From Chloroflexota bacterium (GTDB lineage: Bacteria > Chloroflexota > Dehalococcoidia > Lucifugimonadales > Lucifugimonadaceae), in NCBI GenBank assembly GCA_027618835.1, contig JAQCHZ010000006.1, forward strand, positions 62,001 to 126,000: DNA of 64,000 bases, in the 5' to 3' direction. Within the stretch, counting starts at the first letter, position 1. Each line of letters opens with the position of its first letter. Positions 17,101 through 27,669 of the stretch are shown here, piece after piece. The position numbers and the translations under genes are program-made. Under the pieces are notes generated by a model. The model was not told where the DNA came from, searched no databases, and saw only the letters and a list, made by a program, of their open reading frames with translations.

Positions 17101-18594
17101 CATAACGAACGGCTTGAACAGTTCAAGCGCCATCTTCTTAGGAAGACCACACTCGTACATCTTCAAAGTTGGGCCAGAGATAATGACCGATCGTCCACTG
17201 TAGTCAACTCGTTTACCGAGAAGGTTCTGGCGGAATCGACCCTGCTTACCACGCAGCAAGTCGGTTAGAGACTTGAGCTTGTGGTTGTGGCTGCCCTGAA
17301 TAGCGCGACCACGTCGACCGTTGTCGATAAGTGCGTCAACGGCTTCCTGCAGCATTCGCTTTTCATTACGAATGATGATGTCTGGAGCCTGTAGAACGAT
17401 GAGGTGCTTCAACCGGTTGTTTCGGTTGATAACTCGTCGGTACAAGTCGTTCAGGTCACTGGTAGCAAATCGGCCACCATCTAGCTGAACCATAGGGTGT
17501 AGTTCTGGGGGGAGTACCGGCAGAACCGTAAGAACCATCCACTCTGGTTTGTTTCCGCTCTTGCGGAAGGCTTCAATGACACGGAGTCGTTTGATCGCCT
17601 TCTTGCGGCGTTGGCCAGAGGTGTTACGAACCTGATCTTGAAGATCGACTCGAACAGCGTCGAGGTCTGTGTTCTGAAGAATCTCCAGAACAGACTCAGC
17701 ACCCATCGAAGCCTTGAATACCTGACCGAACTTGTCGCGAAGCTCACGGAAGCGGGCTTCGGTTAGCATGTCCATTACTTGAATAGATTCGAGGTCGTCG
17801 ATCTTGTCCTGTACGTCGGACTCGACCATCGCCTTCCGCTCGTCGGTGATCTCAGACAGCTTCGTAGAAGCAGCTTCACCCGTGAAGCTTGCAACATCGG
17901 CTTGGTGAGTTGCTACCTGTTCAGCAGCATCTTGTTCAGCCTTAGTAGTCTGCGCCTTCGTAGGCTTCTTCTTAGGCTTGTCAGCATTCGCGAATTCTTC
18001 AGCAATGCGTTCGGATTCAACGCGGTGCTCGAACAGTAATTGCATGGTCGAAGCCAGAGTTGACTCTACTTCGCTACCAGCAAGACTTTCTTTAAGATCT
18101 TCACCTAGACGGTTGACCTCTGCATCACGGTAAGCTTCCAGCTGCTCAATGGCATTCTGGCGAGCCATCTTGTCGACTGAAGTGACAACGTACTGCGCGA
18201 AGTAGAGAACCCGTTCGAGGTTTCTAGGAGAAAGATCAAGAATAAGACCAAGTCGAGAAGGTGTGCCCTTCGAGAACCAGATGTGAGCTACAGGTGCTGC
18301 AAGCTTCACGTGACCCATACGTTCACGTCGAACCTTGGAACGCGCAACTTCTACACCACAACGGTCGCAAATTACGCCTTTGTAGCGGATCTTCTTGTAC
18401 TTACCGCAGTAGCACTCCCAGTCCTTAGTAGGACCAAAGATGCGCTCACAGAACAGGCCGTCTTTTTCCGGCCGCAGTGTGCGGTAATTAATAGTCTCTG
18501 GTTTGGTAACTTCTCCGTATGACCAAGCTTGAATCTGCTCTGGCGATGCCAGAGAGATTCTGATTGCGTTGAAATCGGCGCCGGACTGTGTCAT
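14155..18594 (-). CDS. rpoC: DNA-directed RNA polymerase subunit beta'
   Basis: Largest RNA polymerase subunit, 1479 aa. It carries the zinc finger C61-x-C63...C76-x2-C79 ([10 protein letters not shown], then ICDRCGVEV), the clamp and rudder segments, [20 protein letters not shown] near residue 427, and the catalytic Mg motif [10 protein letters not shown] at 574-580. A basic-then-acidic insertion ([16 protein letters not shown] region, about residues 205-245) interrupts the clamp area. The last roughly 90 residues are an Ala/Asp/Ser/Glu-rich acidic tail without clear family match. A GAAGGA ribosome site precedes the ATG at 18594. rpoB lies 138 bp upstream with a hairpin between them; together they form the rpoBC operon. 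Confidence 0.98.
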   Translation of the reverse strand: MTQSGADFNAIRISLASPEQIQAWSYGEVTKPETINYRTLRPEKDGLFCERIFGPTKDWECYCGKYKKIRYKGVICDRCGVEVARSKVRRERMGHVKLAAPVAHIWFSKGTPSRLGLILDLSPRNLERVLYFAQYVVTSVDKMARQNAIEQLEAYRDAEVNRLGEDLKESLAGSEVESTLASTMQLLFEHRVESERIAEEFANADKPKKKPTKAQTTKAEQDAAEQVATHQADVASFTGEAASTKLSEITDERKAMVESDVQDKIDDLESIQVMDMLTEARFRELRDKFGQVFKASMGAESVLEILQNTDLDAVRVDLQDQVRNTSGQRRKKAIKRLRVIEAFRKSGNKPEWMVLTVLPVLPPELHPMVQLDGGRFATSDLNDLYRRVINRNNRLKHLIVLQAPDIIIRNEKRMLQEAVDALIDNGRRGRAIQGSHNHKLKSLTDLLRGKQGRFRQNLLGKRVDYSGRSVIISGPTLKMYECGLPKKMALELFKPFVMNALVVKGYAHNIKSAKRMTERARPEIWDLLEEVIQNHPVLLNRAPTLHRLGIQAFQPVLVDGSAIQIHPLVCTAFNADFDGDQMAVHVPLSREAVNEASRLMLSTNNMLAPSSGFPIVSPTLDMVLGMYYLTGLDSEHLTPVVRDEEGNAKYKTYANFEDARFAHDIERVKLRETVRVRDDNGEWIETTVGRIIFNRALPEVMDFRNIIFDRSAIEALVSEAVNEHGNQETAKMLDQIKELGFKFATQSGTTIAMKDIVVPPQKQSLLSAADTKIAKLEEQFLEGLITDSERYKATVEIWTDVSDKMTKAVEDTLPNYGGIYTMANSGAKGNIAQIKQMAGMRGLMSDPKGRIIEMPIRSSFAEGLSVLEYFISTHGARKGLADTALRTADSGYLTRRLADVAQDVIITTDNDPGAQGIRISHDPTGIQAPLAERIVTRYLSEPVVNPETGEVIADRDDLITRPIAEEITAANVQEAWVFSPLSSTTQRGISQKCYGASLATGVPALVGEAVGIIAAQSIGEPGTQLTMRTFHTGGIAGKDITSGLPRVVELFEARQPKGMAILSELGGKVALAQLPEGRVVRVISSEEFSEEMDIPETHRQTVKTGDWVDAGEAVLSVKKTAMVAAVKAGEGDELPEEIFAPVAGTVQVTKTAVRITWNETDEREYVVPAASEISVADGEMIQPGTPLTDGPKNPQDILRIEGQAAVQRYLVDEVQAVYRSQGVQLHDKHIEVIVRQMMRKVRVDNPGDSDLLPGELVDRHDYEFTNNNLLAEGGEPATASPVLLGVTRASLNTQSFLAAASFQETARVLTEAAVNGSVDRLNGLKENVIIGRLIPARLDLTAEGRERLGVKEGEGESGRLTGLTQAPATFEEALAAIGGGGDLVGVGAETGPPSGADAVAAAAVYSSSAPKDDGGLQAAVTALTDAANDGAESSDSGDDDAARAAEALRASTSTAEESVEPAPQFVDDGDASEGDSSAE

Positions 18595-18686
18595 ATGTGG
18601 CCGTTTCCTTCACCTTCTCGAGGTTTCCCTCGTGGGCGGCTAACCCGTGTAGTGAAGCTGACTAGCGAAGCCAGCAAATTGAAGTA

Positions 18687-18718
18687 TCCCTATGAGCCTC
18701 AAATGAAGCTCATAGGGA
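18687..18718 (-). other. Hairpin in rpoB-rpoC intergenic region
   Basis: TCCCTATGAGC (18687-18697) and GCTCATAGGGA (18708-18718) form a perfect 11-bp stem with a 10-base loop. No U-tract follows in the direction of transcription, so it is more likely a processing or stability element than a terminator. Confidence 0.5.
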
Positions 18719-18732
18719 CGTAATTAGTTTTG

Positions 18733-21700
18733 TTAGTTCTCTTCGTCTTCGACACCCGGAATCGCATCCGCGGTATCTTCCGACTCTTCAAAAGCTAGGG
18801 ATTGAAGTGAGTCTTCAGTCGAGCCATCCGATTCGTCGTCGTCAAACGAGTCATCGTCATCCGAATCGTAATCTTCAAAAGAATCGACAAACGGTTCGTC
18901 ACCTACTGACAATTCTTCAATGTCTAGAGCATCAAACGGTTCATCATTGAGATCATTCCAATCCAACGGCGCACCGAGCGTTGCTGCCATTTCCTGTGCC
19001 TGAGTCTGAGCCTGGGTGAATCGTTCGATATCTTCATTTAGAAGCTCGACTGATAATCCAAGTCCCTGAAGCTCCTTCAGCAGAACGTGGAATGACTCAG
19101 GAACACCCGGCTGGATGACCTCTTCACCCTTCACGATCGCTTCGTAAGTTTTCACCCGTCCGATCACATCGTCAGATTTGATCGTCAGCATCTCTTGCAA
19201 CGTGAAAGCTGCCGAGTACGCCTCAAGCGCCCAAACTTCCATTTCACCGAATCGCTGTCCACCGAACTGAGCTTTACCACCAAGCGGCTGCTGAGTGATG
19301 AGCGAGTAAGGCCCGGTTGAACGAGCGTGAATCTTGTCTTGAACAAGGTGAATAAGCTTCAGCATGTAAACGTTACCGACAGTAATCGGTGCGTCGTACG
19401 GAAGACCCGTTCGACCGTCCATCAATAGCTGTTTACCGAAAATTGGAGCAGAGAGGTTACGCTCTCGCGACACCTTCAACGACTCCTGCATAAGCTCCGA
19501 AGGCTTCATTTCATCAGTTTCGGTTCCAACAGTTTCTTTAAGCCAAATTCGCAGGCAGGCTTCACGAGCAACGCCTCTGTTCGACTGTGCGTCACTCCAG
19601 AGCCGATCACGGTCTAAACCGCGTTCTTCTAGGTACGCATCAACCTTGGTCCAATCGATGTCTTCTGTATCGAGATCACGGTGGTCCTTGGCGTGTGATT
19701 CTCTGACGAACCACGCACGCGCAAGCTGGTCTTCGATAACGCTTTCCTGCGCACCATCGAATACCGGCGTTCGAGCGTGGAAGCCCAGCGTGTTAGCAGC
19801 CCAACCCAAATGAGTTTCGAGCAACTGGCCTAAGTTCATTCGAGAAGGAACACCGATTGGGTTCAACATGATGTCGAGCGGGGTACCGTCTGGGAGGAAC
19901 GGCATATCCTCTCTTGGAAGAATCTTAGAAACAACACCCTTGTTACCGTGTCGACCAGCCATCTTGTCGCCCTGGTTGATCTTTCGTGTGTGGGCAACCC
20001 AAACACGAACGGTCTTGGTGACACCAGGCTGCATGGTGTCACCGTTTTCCTTTGTGAGGATACGTACGTCGGTAACCTTGCCGTGCTGACCGTGCGGAAC
20101 TCTAAGGCTCGTGTCTTTTACGTCACGTGCCTTCTCACCGAAGATAGCCCGCAAGAGCTTCTCTTCAGCAGTTAGCTCGGTTTCACCCTTAGGAGTGATC
20201 TTTCCTACAAGAATATCGCCCGGGGTTACCCAAGCTCCAATTCGAACGATTCCCTCGTCGTCGAGGTCGCGAAGACTCTCTTCACCGACGTTAGGAATGT
20301 CACGGGTAATTTCTTCAGGCCCAAGCTTCGTCTCTCGAGATTCAACCTCGTGTTTGTCGATGTGTATCGACGTGTATCGGTCATCCTTTACGAGGTCTTC
20401 GTTAAGGATGATCGCATCTTCATAGTTGTAACCATCGAAGGTCATGAAACCAACGAGAAGGTTCTGACCCAGTGCGAGCTCACCATTGTCGGTCGATGAA
20501 CTGTCAGCAAGAGGCGAACCAGGAATTACCTTGTCGCCCTTGTGGACGATCGGGTGCTGGTTGATCGATGTTCCCTGGTTCGACCGAACGAACTTAGTCA
20601 GCGGGTACTCGGTAGCCTCACCGTCTTCACTGAGAACCGTTACGTGATCACTTGTAGATTCCGAAACAACGCCGCCGATTTCTGACATCACTACCTGACC
20701 GGAGTCGGTAGCAACTCGCCATTCCATGCCGGTACCAACTAGTGGTGCCTGTGGCTTGATTAGCGGAACCGCCTGTCGTTGCATGTTCGATCCCATAAGG
20801 GCTCGGTTAGCGTCATCATGCTCAAGGAACGGAATCAACGATGTCGAGATACTAACGATCTGCATCGGTGAAACGTCGAGGTAGTTGACTTCGTCCGGGT
20901 GAACGTATGTGTACGACTCACTACCGCCCTGTCGAACCTCAACGAGTTCCGTGGTGATCTGACCCTTAGCGTCCATAGGCGTAGTCGCCTGGCCAATGGT
21001 GTTCACCTCTTCGTCGTCAGCCGAAAGGTAATCACGATCGCCTTCATCAGTCGTCACGTACGCCAGAACTACTACCTCGCGAGGAGATAGAGCATTGACC
21101 ACTTCGGCCATTGGAATTGTGACTGTCTTGCCAGCTTCGGTGACAACCTTGCCAGAATCATCGGTGATGTCTTCCAGCGGCGTTCGACCCTGAATATCAG
21201 GATTATCGCTCGACATCGTTCGAAGAATCTTGCGGTACGGAGTCTCGATGAATCCGTAGTCGTTTAGTCGTGCATAAGTTGAAAGCGAACCTAGAAGACC
21301 AATGTTTGGACCTTCAGGGGTTTCAATTGGGCAGATTCGACCGTAGTGAGATGCGTGCACGTCACGTACATCGAATCCAGCGCGCTCACGTGAAAGTCCA
21401 CCTGGTCCAAGTGCCGATAGACGGCGTTTGTGAGTCAACTCGGCAAGCGGGTTGGTCTGGTCCATGAACTGCGAAAGCTGCGATCCACCAAAGAATTCTC
21501 GAACAGCAGCAACTACTGGCCTGATGTTGATCAGCGCAGCAGGAGTCGTGGTCGATGGGTCCATCTGAGTGGTCATGCGTTCTTTTACAACGCGTTCCAT
21601 TCGCAGAAGTCCAACACGAAGTTGGTTCTGAATCAGTTCGCCAACGGCTCGCACTCGGCGGTTACCGAGGTGGTCGATGTCGTCGTTCGAAGCTCGACCG

Positions 21701-22647
21701 TTGTTGATGTTGATCATTCGTCGAATTAGCTCGACGATGTCGTTCTTCGTGAGAGTTCGAGTCGTCTCTTCAAGACCCAACCGTCGGTTGAGATTGTATC
21801 GACCGACACGACCGAGGTCGTATTTACGGTCGTTGAAGAACAAATTATCGATAAGCTCTCGTGCATTGTCGACACTTGGCGGCTCACCAGGACGTAATCG
21901 GCGGTAGAACTCTAGAAGCGCTTCTTCTTCGGTAGTTGCCGCAGTGTCCTTAGCGAGAGTTGCCCGCATGTAGTTGTGAACTTGGTCATCATCGACGTCG
22001 GACACAAGACCTAAAATATCTTCATCAGATTCCCAGCCGAGCGCTCGTAGAAGCGTCGAAATTGGGGCTTTACGCTTTCGGTCGACTTTGACTGACAGCA
22101 AGTCTTTGTTGCTGGTCTCGAGTTCGACCCAAGCTCCTCGGTAAGGAATGAGCTTGGCGCTGCAAAGCTTACGTCCCGTTGCAGGGTCGGCCTTGGTTGT
22201 GAAATACGCACCCGGTGATCGCACTAATTGCGATACAACGACACGCTCAGCGCCGTTGATAACGAATGTCCCGTTGCGAGTCATCATAGGGATGTCGCCA
22301 AAGAACAACGTCTGCTCTTTCACTTCACCTGTTTCCTTGATCACAAGCTGAACAGTGATGTACAGCGGTGCAGAGAAGGTGATTTCACGCTTCCTACATT
22401 CGCGCTCAGTGTTCTTTGGCTCGCGCACCTCATGACTGAGGAACCTGAGATCAAAGCGCCCGCCAGTGAAATCTTCTACAGGAGAAATTTCTTCGAGGAG
22501 ATCTTGCAGTCCGTCGTTCTTAAGCCATTCAAATGAATTGACCTGAACCTGAACCAGACTGGGAACGTCAACATTGTTTGCAATGCTGCTGAAGCTTTTG
22601 TAACCGGGCTGCTTTGATGGAGCCAACCGACGATCAGCGATGACCAT
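18733..22647 (-). CDS. rpoB: DNA-directed RNA polymerase subunit beta
   Basis: Catalytic beta subunit, 1304 aa. Landmarks include [21 protein letters not shown] and [16 protein letters not shown] (rifampicin pocket), [49 protein letters not shown] with the catalytic-site Lys/His segment, and [25 protein letters not shown]-like text (here EAYSA). The rifampicin region looks wild type: [17 protein letters not shown]. The ATG at 22647 is preferred because GGGAG lies nine bases upstream; the frame is open from a TTG at 22665. The last roughly 70 residues are strongly acidic (runs of Asp/Ser/Glu), mirroring the acidic tail of RpoC. First gene of rpoBC. Confidence 0.98.
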   Translation of the reverse strand: MVIADRRLAPSKQPGYKSFSSIANNVDVPSLVQVQVNSFEWLKNDGLQDLLEEISPVEDFTGGRFDLRFLSHEVREPKNTERECRKREITFSAPLYITVQLVIKETGEVKEQTLFFGDIPMMTRNGTFVINGAERVVVSQLVRSPGAYFTTKADPATGRKLCSAKLIPYRGAWVELETSNKDLLSVKVDRKRKAPISTLLRALGWESDEDILGLVSDVDDDQVHNYMRATLAKDTAATTEEEALLEFYRRLRPGEPPSVDNARELIDNLFFNDRKYDLGRVGRYNLNRRLGLEETTRTLTKNDIVELIRRMININNGRASNDDIDHLGNRRVRAVGELIQNQLRVGLLRMERVVKERMTTQMDPSTTTPAALINIRPVVAAVREFFGGSQLSQFMDQTNPLAELTHKRRLSALGPGGLSRERAGFDVRDVHASHYGRICPIETPEGPNIGLLGSLSTYARLNDYGFIETPYRKILRTMSSDNPDIQGRTPLEDITDDSGKVVTEAGKTVTIPMAEVVNALSPREVVVLAYVTTDEGDRDYLSADDEEVNTIGQATTPMDAKGQITTELVEVRQGGSESYTYVHPDEVNYLDVSPMQIVSISTSLIPFLEHDDANRALMGSNMQRQAVPLIKPQAPLVGTGMEWRVATDSGQVVMSEIGGVVSESTSDHVTVLSEDGEATEYPLTKFVRSNQGTSINQHPIVHKGDKVIPGSPLADSSSTDNGELALGQNLLVGFMTFDGYNYEDAIILNEDLVKDDRYTSIHIDKHEVESRETKLGPEEITRDIPNVGEESLRDLDDEGIVRIGAWVTPGDILVGKITPKGETELTAEEKLLRAIFGEKARDVKDTSLRVPHGQHGKVTDVRILTKENGDTMQPGVTKTVRVWVAHTRKINQGDKMAGRHGNKGVVSKILPREDMPFLPDGTPLDIMLNPIGVPSRMNLGQLLETHLGWAANTLGFHARTPVFDGAQESVIEDQLARAWFVRESHAKDHRDLDTEDIDWTKVDAYLEERGLDRDRLWSDAQSNRGVAREACLRIWLKETVGTETDEMKPSELMQESLKVSRERNLSAPIFGKQLLMDGRTGLPYDAPITVGNVYMLKLIHLVQDKIHARSTGPYSLITQQPLGGKAQFGGQRFGEMEVWALEAYSAAFTLQEMLTIKSDDVIGRVKTYEAIVKGEEVIQPGVPESFHVLLKELQGLGLSVELLNEDIERFTQAQTQAQEMAATLGAPLDWNDLNDEPFDALDIEELSVGDEPFVDSFEDYDSDDDDSFDDDESDGSTEDSLQSLAFEESEDTADAIPGVEDEEN

Positions 22648-22723
22648 GCACGCACACTCCCACAATTAAGGGTGATGAAAGGTGGATTACACGCGTGTGA
22701 GGAAATACCTCTAACGCGAAGGG

Positions 22724-22762
22724 ACAGAAAGCACGCGCAGAGCTACCGCACGTGCTTTCTGT
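22724..22762 (-). promoter_or_regulatory. Hairpin in the rpoB 5' leader
   Basis: ACAGAAAGCACG (22724-22735) and CGTGCTTTCTGT (22751-22762) form a perfect 12-bp stem with a 15-base loop in the roughly 180-base leader between the predicted rpoB promoter and its start codon. No U-tract follows in the minus direction. It may stabilise the leader or bind a regulator. Confidence 0.45.
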
Positions 22763-22832
22763 GTTTTGGGGATTGAAAAAATATGAATCAGGGCGAGACG
22801 AAAAGAGATGGACATTTCTCTGACGGACGCTA

Positions 22833-22862
22833 ATTTTAGCCTTACCCGATCCCAGCTGTCAA
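22833..22862 (-). promoter_or_regulatory. Sigma-70 type promoter for rpoB
   Basis: On the minus strand TTGACA (22862-22857) is followed after 18 bases by TAAAAT (22838-22833), a near-consensus vegetative promoter about 185 bases before the rpoB ATG. The remaining bases of the 451-bp gap up to 23098 show no gene. Confidence 0.7.
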
Positions 22863-23098
22863 CGCAAGTATTGAGATGCATTGTCGGTTCGGCGCGCTCA
22901 ATTCACCATAATTTGCCAACTAGTGCCAAAAGTTAGGCCCATACGCAGTTGGATATTGATTGATTGAAACGGCGCGCCAATAGTAGAATTACATCTTAGA
23001 TACTTGACTAAAAAGTGGCAATTGAAAAAATGTAACTCAGTGGTCAAGAAAAACTGTCTCTGTGTGAGAGAGATACGGTTGGAATTCGTGGATCTGTG

Positions 23099-24040
23099 AT
23101 GCTGAAGACCATCACAAAAGAAATTGCGCTGATCGAGGCTTGCTACCTAGCGTTCGCACTTGTGAAAAATTTGACCGACCCGTCACCCATTTTCAAGGCT
23201 GTTGCCAATGGCTGGGGTGTTCTTAGGCTCGAATCAGCGCTCGCCATCAATTTCGCAGCGTTCATCCAGCAAGTCATCCGTCGAATATCGCATAGCGCGG
23301 TAATCATCACAACGTACTTCTACGCAGCCGGGATGTGGATCGGACTAATCGCAACTGCCATCTTTGTTTTCATCAAAAAACGCAAAGCGTACGTCGCTCT
23401 CAGAAGAACGTTTGTCATATCGATGATCTTAGGTGCGATCGTATTCGCACTATTCCCGCTAGCACCGCCTCGGTTCATGCCCGGCCTTGGAATGACCGAT
23501 ACGGTGACACTGCTTGACCTCGACCCATCACCTAGTTCTGACTCCACGATTAGCAACAACCGATTCGCCGCTATGCCGAGCCTCCATGCCGCTTGGGCGC
23601 TGCTTGTCCTGATCGCCATGTTCAAGGTCGGCGGTACATGGCTAAAAGTCGGCGGGGTTATCTAGCAGGCACTCATGTGCATTGCGATAATCGCAATTGA
23701 AAACCACTACGTTATCGATGCTGTGGCTGGGGCGATTTTATTGATGGTTGCCATGTACGTGAATCGCTGGTGGAGCAACTACGAACACAATATCGGCAAA
23801 TGGAAGAGCGACCAGATCACCCAACTACGGGAACTCGATCAAGCATGGCGAAGGAGCGTCGGTGGCATACGTGTGCCCGACCTTAAACAGCAGTACTTAT
23901 CTGGATTCATTCTAAGAGGCGGATACGCCGAACGATCTACTCTGTCGAAGATAACCAGCGCTCAATATCCACTCCCGACAGCTAACGTTCAGCATTCATT
24001 TCGTCCCGAACTCAACAACCTGAACCTCGTACTGAACTGA
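23099..24040 (+). pseudogene. PAP2-family membrane phosphatase/transferase interrupted by TAG
   Basis: Reading through one in-frame TAG (23663-23665, codon 189) restores a 313-residue multi-pass membrane protein of the PAP2 superfamily, most like the inositol-phosphotransferase (AUR1-type) branch. Five to six membrane segments are seen. PPRFMPGLGM near residue 122, RFAAMPSLHAAWA near 158 (catalytic His) lie before the stop, and IENHYVIDAVAG (second catalytic His and Asp) lies after it, so neither fragment could be active alone. The flanking frame is continuous with no shift. Tyr (TAC/TAT), Trp (TGG) or Gln (CAG) would be one base away. It is a recent nonsense mutation or a sequence error. The 3' end overlaps the convergent cytochrome c gene by 45 bp. 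Confidence 0.7.
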
Positions 24041-24463
24041 AACTTCGTTCTGCCGCGTCTGAATTTCAGGCAACCACTGGCTTTTGATGTACGCCAACAC
24101 TTGCATCACTTGCTCGTCCGACAGAGTACCCCTGAACGCCGGCATCAAAGTCGCTAGCGGCGGTTTATCGAGAATCCACTGGCGCAACAGGCGATCAGGG
24201 TGATGCCACGTGTGACCAGCGTCGCTGTGAATCGGAGCTGAATCGAGAACCGTTGGGCCGTTTACCGGACCGTGACAAGCAGAGCAGTTATCGGCGTACA
24301 AACTTTCTCCTGCTTGTATGCGAGCATCCGTGAGCTCCACAGGGAACGTTAGAGACGACCCCGATTGCGGTTCAACCCGGGTGTCTATCGAATTATCCGC
24401 ACAAGCGGCGACGATCACTACTGCGAGCAGCAATACCATTGCCGCAACCGATCTTTGCATCAA
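23996..24463 (-). CDS. Class I cytochrome c lipoprotein
   Basis: A 155-residue monoheme c-type cytochrome. The N-terminus has a hydrophobic signal ending VIVAAC, a lipobox with acyl-Cys at residue 21, so the protein should be anchored to the outer face of the cytoplasmic membrane. The heme motif is CSACH (C60, C63, H64) and the likely axial Met is M107 in ATLMPAFRG; DEQVMQVLAYIKSQW is the usual C-terminal helix. It is transcribed away from csoR, and the 16-bp-arm CsoR-type palindrome lies 40 bp upstream of its ATG, so it may be under the same copper control. The C-terminal coding region overlaps the convergent PAP2 gene. Confidence 0.88.
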   Translation of the reverse strand: MMQRSVAAMVLLLAVVIVAACADNSIDTRVEPQSGSSLTFPVELTDARIQAGESLYADNCSACHGPVNGPTVLDSAPIHSDAGHTWHHPDRLLRQWILDKPPLATLMPAFRGTLSDEQVMQVLAYIKSQWLPEIQTRQNEVSVQYEVQVVEFGTK

Positions 24464-24502
24464 ATCTTCAACCTTCTCTCGTCACCGTAAAAAAATTCTT
24501 AG

Positions 24503-24549
24503 CACGTTTAGTATACCCACACCCCTGGGGGGGGGGTATACTAAACGTG
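24503..24549. promoter_or_regulatory. CsoR-type copper operator between cytochrome c and csoR
   Basis: Arms 24503-24518 and 24534-24549 are perfect 16-bp inverted repeats whose inner ends are TATACCC and GGGTATA, enclosing ACCCCTGGGGG. CsoR operators characteristically contain such TATACCC/GGGTATA arms around a C/G-rich core. The site lies 35 bp before csoR and 40 bp before the divergent cytochrome gene. Confidence 0.85.
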
Positions 24550-24583
24550 TAATCGTCCGAGTTCAAGCAAAAATTGTGAAAAT

Positions 24584-24898
24584 ATGATGATCCACGAACA
24601 CGCAAATCACGATCACGCAGAGCACGATGCTGCCAAAGCCGATACGCGAGACGGCGCTATCAAACGGCTCAGCTACATCGAGGGGCATCTGGCTGGCGTG
24701 AAAAAGATGGTCGAGGAAGACAGATACTGTGTCGATATCCTTCGCCAAACGTTTGCCGTACGTCGTGCGATCCAAAAACTCGAATCTCAACTGATCGACG
24801 GCCACCTCCGCACGTGCGTTGTCGATGGTGTGAAGCAAGGCCGTGAAGAACAAGTACTCAGCGAATTAGTGGAGCTCTACGAAATTGCAGACCGCTAA
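24584..24898 (+). CDS. csoR: CsoR-family copper-sensing repressor
   Basis: All-helical metal-sensing repressor (104 aa) of the CsoR/RcnR family. The Cu(I) ligand set C-H-C is present: C49 (DRYCVDILRQ), H74 and C78 (IDGHLRTCVV). The N-terminal 20 residues are His-rich (IHEHANHDHAEHD), which could add a metal site, a feature also seen in RcnR relatives. Copper binding should release the repressor from the palindrome at 24503-24549. The start is one of two consecutive ATGs (24584 or 24587). Its 3' end overlaps copA by 14 bases, so the repressor and exporter are co-translated. Confidence 0.92.
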   Translation: MMIHEHANHDHAEHDAAKADTRDGAIKRLSYIEGHLAGVKKMVEEDRYCVDILRQTFAVRRAIQKLESQLIDGHLRTCVVDGVKQGREEQVLSELVELYEIADR

Positions 24899-27278
24899 CC
24901 CAAACGCACTTCCCACCCAAGAGGAAGTCGACGAAAATCTCGTAACTCTGACGTTCAGCGTGGGCGGAATGACGTGTGCCGCCTGCGTTCATCACGTAGG
25001 AAACGCACTACGCGAACTTCCGGGGATCGTGGATGCTCAAGTGAGCCTCGGTACTGAAACCGCGACCGTCGAATTCGCCCCAAACGCAGTTTCTAAACCA
25101 GAAATACGCGACGCACTTTCGGGAGCCGGGTATTCGGTAAGAGGTTTCGCAGACGAAGACACTTCGATATTTGCTGACGGCGATAAAAAAATCAGAGAGG
25201 TCGAACTAAAAACCACCCGTGACATGATGATCATCAGCTTGATAGTTGCTTCAGTCATCATGATATCGATGAACTACAGGTCGATCGATTCACTCTCGAA
25301 TCTTTCACCAACAGCGGTCAACATCTTCTTCCTCGTATTGGCGACCCCGGTTCAGTTCTGGGCAGGTGCTCGGTTCTACAAGTCGGCATGGTCGGCGGCT
25401 CGATTACGTACATCGAACATGAACACCCTCGTCGCCATCGGCACGTCGGCTGCTTACTTCTACAGCGTCGCGGTAACGATACTGCGACCTATGTTCGAAG
25501 ACTCCCTAACCTTTTCGGGCGCTGCCGTCGGAGGATCGCATTCGACGGGAACATACTTCGACGTATCCGCGGCGATAATCGGCCTCATACTGCTGGGACG
25601 ATGGCTTGAAGCGAGAGCTCGGGGCAGAACTTCCGATGCGATCAAGAAACTGATTGGCTTGCAGCCCGCTACGGCTGTAATCATCCGGAACGGCGAGCCC
25701 ACCAAGATCGAAATTGCCGATGTCACCAGTGGCGACACGATTGTATTGCGACCGGGCGAGCGGGTACCTGTCGATGGCGAAATTACCGAAGGCACGACCG
25801 CTGTCGATGAATCGATGCTCACTGGCGAAGCGGTTCCAGTCGAAAAGCTACTCGGGGACCATCTGTACACCGGAACTGTGAACGGCATGGGCGCTGTCAG
25901 ATTCACTGCCGTATCGGTCGGACGCGACACTGTCCTCGCTGGAATCGTGCGCATGGTTCAGCAAGCCCAGTCGTCACGTGCGCCAATCGAGCATTTGGTC
26001 GACCAAGTTACCGCCCGCTTCGTTCCAGCCGTGCTGGGCATAGCGATCGTCACCTTTGCCGTTTGGTCGTTCCTCGCACCAGAGCCAGCAATCATCAACG
26101 CCTTATTAATGACAGTCGCCGTTCTGGTCATTGCTTGCCCTTGTGCACTAGGCCTAGCGACTCCAACCGCCATCATGGTAGGCATGGGCCGTGGAGCTTC
26201 ATCAGGCGCTCTTATACGGAACGCCGACGCACTCGAACGTGCTCACAGGATCGACACAGTCGTATTCGATAAAACTGGCACGCTCACAGAAGGAAAGCCC
26301 GTTGTTTCCAGCTTGAACGCTATCGGTGTGAGCGAAAACAAGCTAATTGAACTTGCAGCTGCCGTGGAAGCTAGCTCCGAGCACCCGCTCGCCGGAGCCG
26401 TGCTTGCCGAAGCCAAAGCGCGCAATATCGTTATTTCTGCTGCGACCGACGTCGTAGCTGTTCCGGGTCGTGGTATCACCGCTACAGTCGAAGGGGCAAA
26501 AATCACTGTGGGCAGCGCCGAGTTCATCACAGAAGCAACCTCAGCAGACTACGATTTCACCGAGCACAGCGTTGCAATATCAGAACGTGGTGAAACAGTT
26601 CTGGGCGTGGCGAAAGACGGTGAGCCTATCGGGTTTATCGGAATTTCCGACACTGTGAAGCCCGGAGCCAGCGAAGCAATTCGACAACTCACAAATCGTG
26701 GCATACGTGCAGTAATGCTTACTGGCGACAATCAGCGCACTGCCGACAAAGTTGCTCAGTCGATCGGTATCGAGCATGTTGTCGCTGGTGTGCTTCCCGA
26801 CGGGAAGGCGAATGTAATTACAGAACTTCAAAGCGAAGGCAGGGTCGTAGCGATGGTTGGCGACGGTATAAACGATGCGCCAGCTCTGGCGACTGCTGAT
26901 GTTGGCATCGCCATCGGATCGGGCACGGATATTGCGATTGAATCTGCCGATGTAACGATTACTTCGGGCGATCCAGCAATCGTGGCGGAGTTGATCGATC
27001 TTAGCCGCAGTACGATGCGCACCATCAAGCAGAATCTGTTCTGGGCGTTTTTCTACAACGTGTTATTGATCCCAATCGCCGCCGGAATTCTGTATCCGGT
27101 GTTCAGCGACGGCGGCGTTCCAGGGATCCTGCAACCGATAATTGGCCAAATCGGATTCCTCAATCCAATCGTCGCTGCCGGAGCGATGGCATTCAGTTCG
27201 GTAACCGTTGTTACCAACTCGCTCCGCCTTGGTCGCGGGGGACGAAATAAAAGAGCAACTGCAATCCATGCCAATTGA
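24885..27278 (+). CDS. copA: Copper-translocating P1B-type ATPase
   Basis: Cu(I) efflux ATPase (797 aa) in the cytoplasmic membrane. One N-terminal heavy-metal domain with GMTCAAC (C31, C34), then eight predicted membrane helices, the actuator motif TGEA at 313-316, the transmembrane metal motif CPC at 418-420, the phosphorylated Asp D462 in DKTGTLTEG, the SSEHPLAGAVL nucleotide-domain HP motif, and GDGINDAPALA. The frame begins with TTG at 24885 inside the end of csoR, with GGAG nine bases upstream; no better start precedes the metal domain. It forms the copper island with csoR, the YHS protein and glutaredoxin. Confidence 0.96.
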   Translation: MQTANPNALPTQEEVDENLVTLTFSVGGMTCAACVHHVGNALRELPGIVDAQVSLGTETATVEFAPNAVSKPEIRDALSGAGYSVRGFADEDTSIFADGDKKIREVELKTTRDMMIISLIVASVIMISMNYRSIDSLSNLSPTAVNIFFLVLATPVQFWAGARFYKSAWSAARLRTSNMNTLVAIGTSAAYFYSVAVTILRPMFEDSLTFSGAAVGGSHSTGTYFDVSAAIIGLILLGRWLEARARGRTSDAIKKLIGLQPATAVIIRNGEPTKIEIADVTSGDTIVLRPGERVPVDGEITEGTTAVDESMLTGEAVPVEKLLGDHLYTGTVNGMGAVRFTAVSVGRDTVLAGIVRMVQQAQSSRAPIEHLVDQVTARFVPAVLGIAIVTFAVWSFLAPEPAIINALLMTVAVLVIACPCALGLATPTAIMVGMGRGASSGALIRNADALERAHRIDTVVFDKTGTLTEGKPVVSSLNAIGVSENKLIELAAAVEASSEHPLAGAVLAEAKARNIVISAATDVVAVPGRGITATVEGAKITVGSAEFITEATSADYDFTEHSVAISERGETVLGVAKDGEPIGFIGISDTVKPGASEAIRQLTNRGIRAVMLTGDNQRTADKVAQSIGIEHVVAGVLPDGKANVITELQSEGRVVAMVGDGINDAPALATADVGIAIGSGTDIAIESADVTITSGDPAIVAELIDLSRSTMRTIKQNLFWAFFYNVLLIPIAAGILYPVFSDGGVPGILQPIIGQIGFLNPIVAAGAMAFSSVTVVTNSLRLGRGGRNKRATAIHAN

Positions 27279-27344
27279 TGTCAATATCTATTTCAAGTAA
27301 ACCACCTAAGCAATCAGTCAAAACGAACTAGGAGACACGAAGAA

Positions 27345-27548
27345 ATGAAAATTCCATTCCTAAGCGGTGGCAAATCCGAACAGGCAATCGACCCTGTGTG
27401 CGGCATGAGCGTCGATACCGGCAACCCAGCTGGTGGCGCTTCGACACACGCCGGACAGGTCTACTACTTCTGCGGTCCTGGCTGTAGAGTGGCGTTCGAG
27501 AAAGATCCCGAAGGCTATCTCTCTGGCGAAAAATCTGTCGAGATGTAA
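27345..27548 (+). CDS. YHS-domain small metal-binding protein
   Basis: A 67-residue protein that is essentially one YHS/TRASH-like domain: DPVCGMSVDTGNPAG, then VYYFCGPGCRVAFEKDPEGYL. The three conserved Cys (C in DPVCGM and the FCGPGC pair) form the predicted metal site. Such domains occur as N-terminal parts of CopA proteins or as stand-alone neighbours of them. A good ribosome site (AGGAGA) lies before the ATG at 27345. Placed 66 bp after copA, it probably belongs to the copper operon as a Cu chaperone or buffer; that role is inferred. Confidence 0.85.
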   Translation: MKIPFLSGGKSEQAIDPVCGMSVDTGNPAGGASTHAGQVYYFCGPGCRVAFEKDPEGYLSGEKSVEM

Positions 27549-27669
27549 TATCTTCGACTGGATTTGTTTTTCTTGGGGCATCCAATGCCAAGTATCCAGC
27601 ATCACATCAATTACTTTCGAAAACTAAGTACGAACGTTCACCCGTGCGCAACATTAGTCGTGCCACGGG

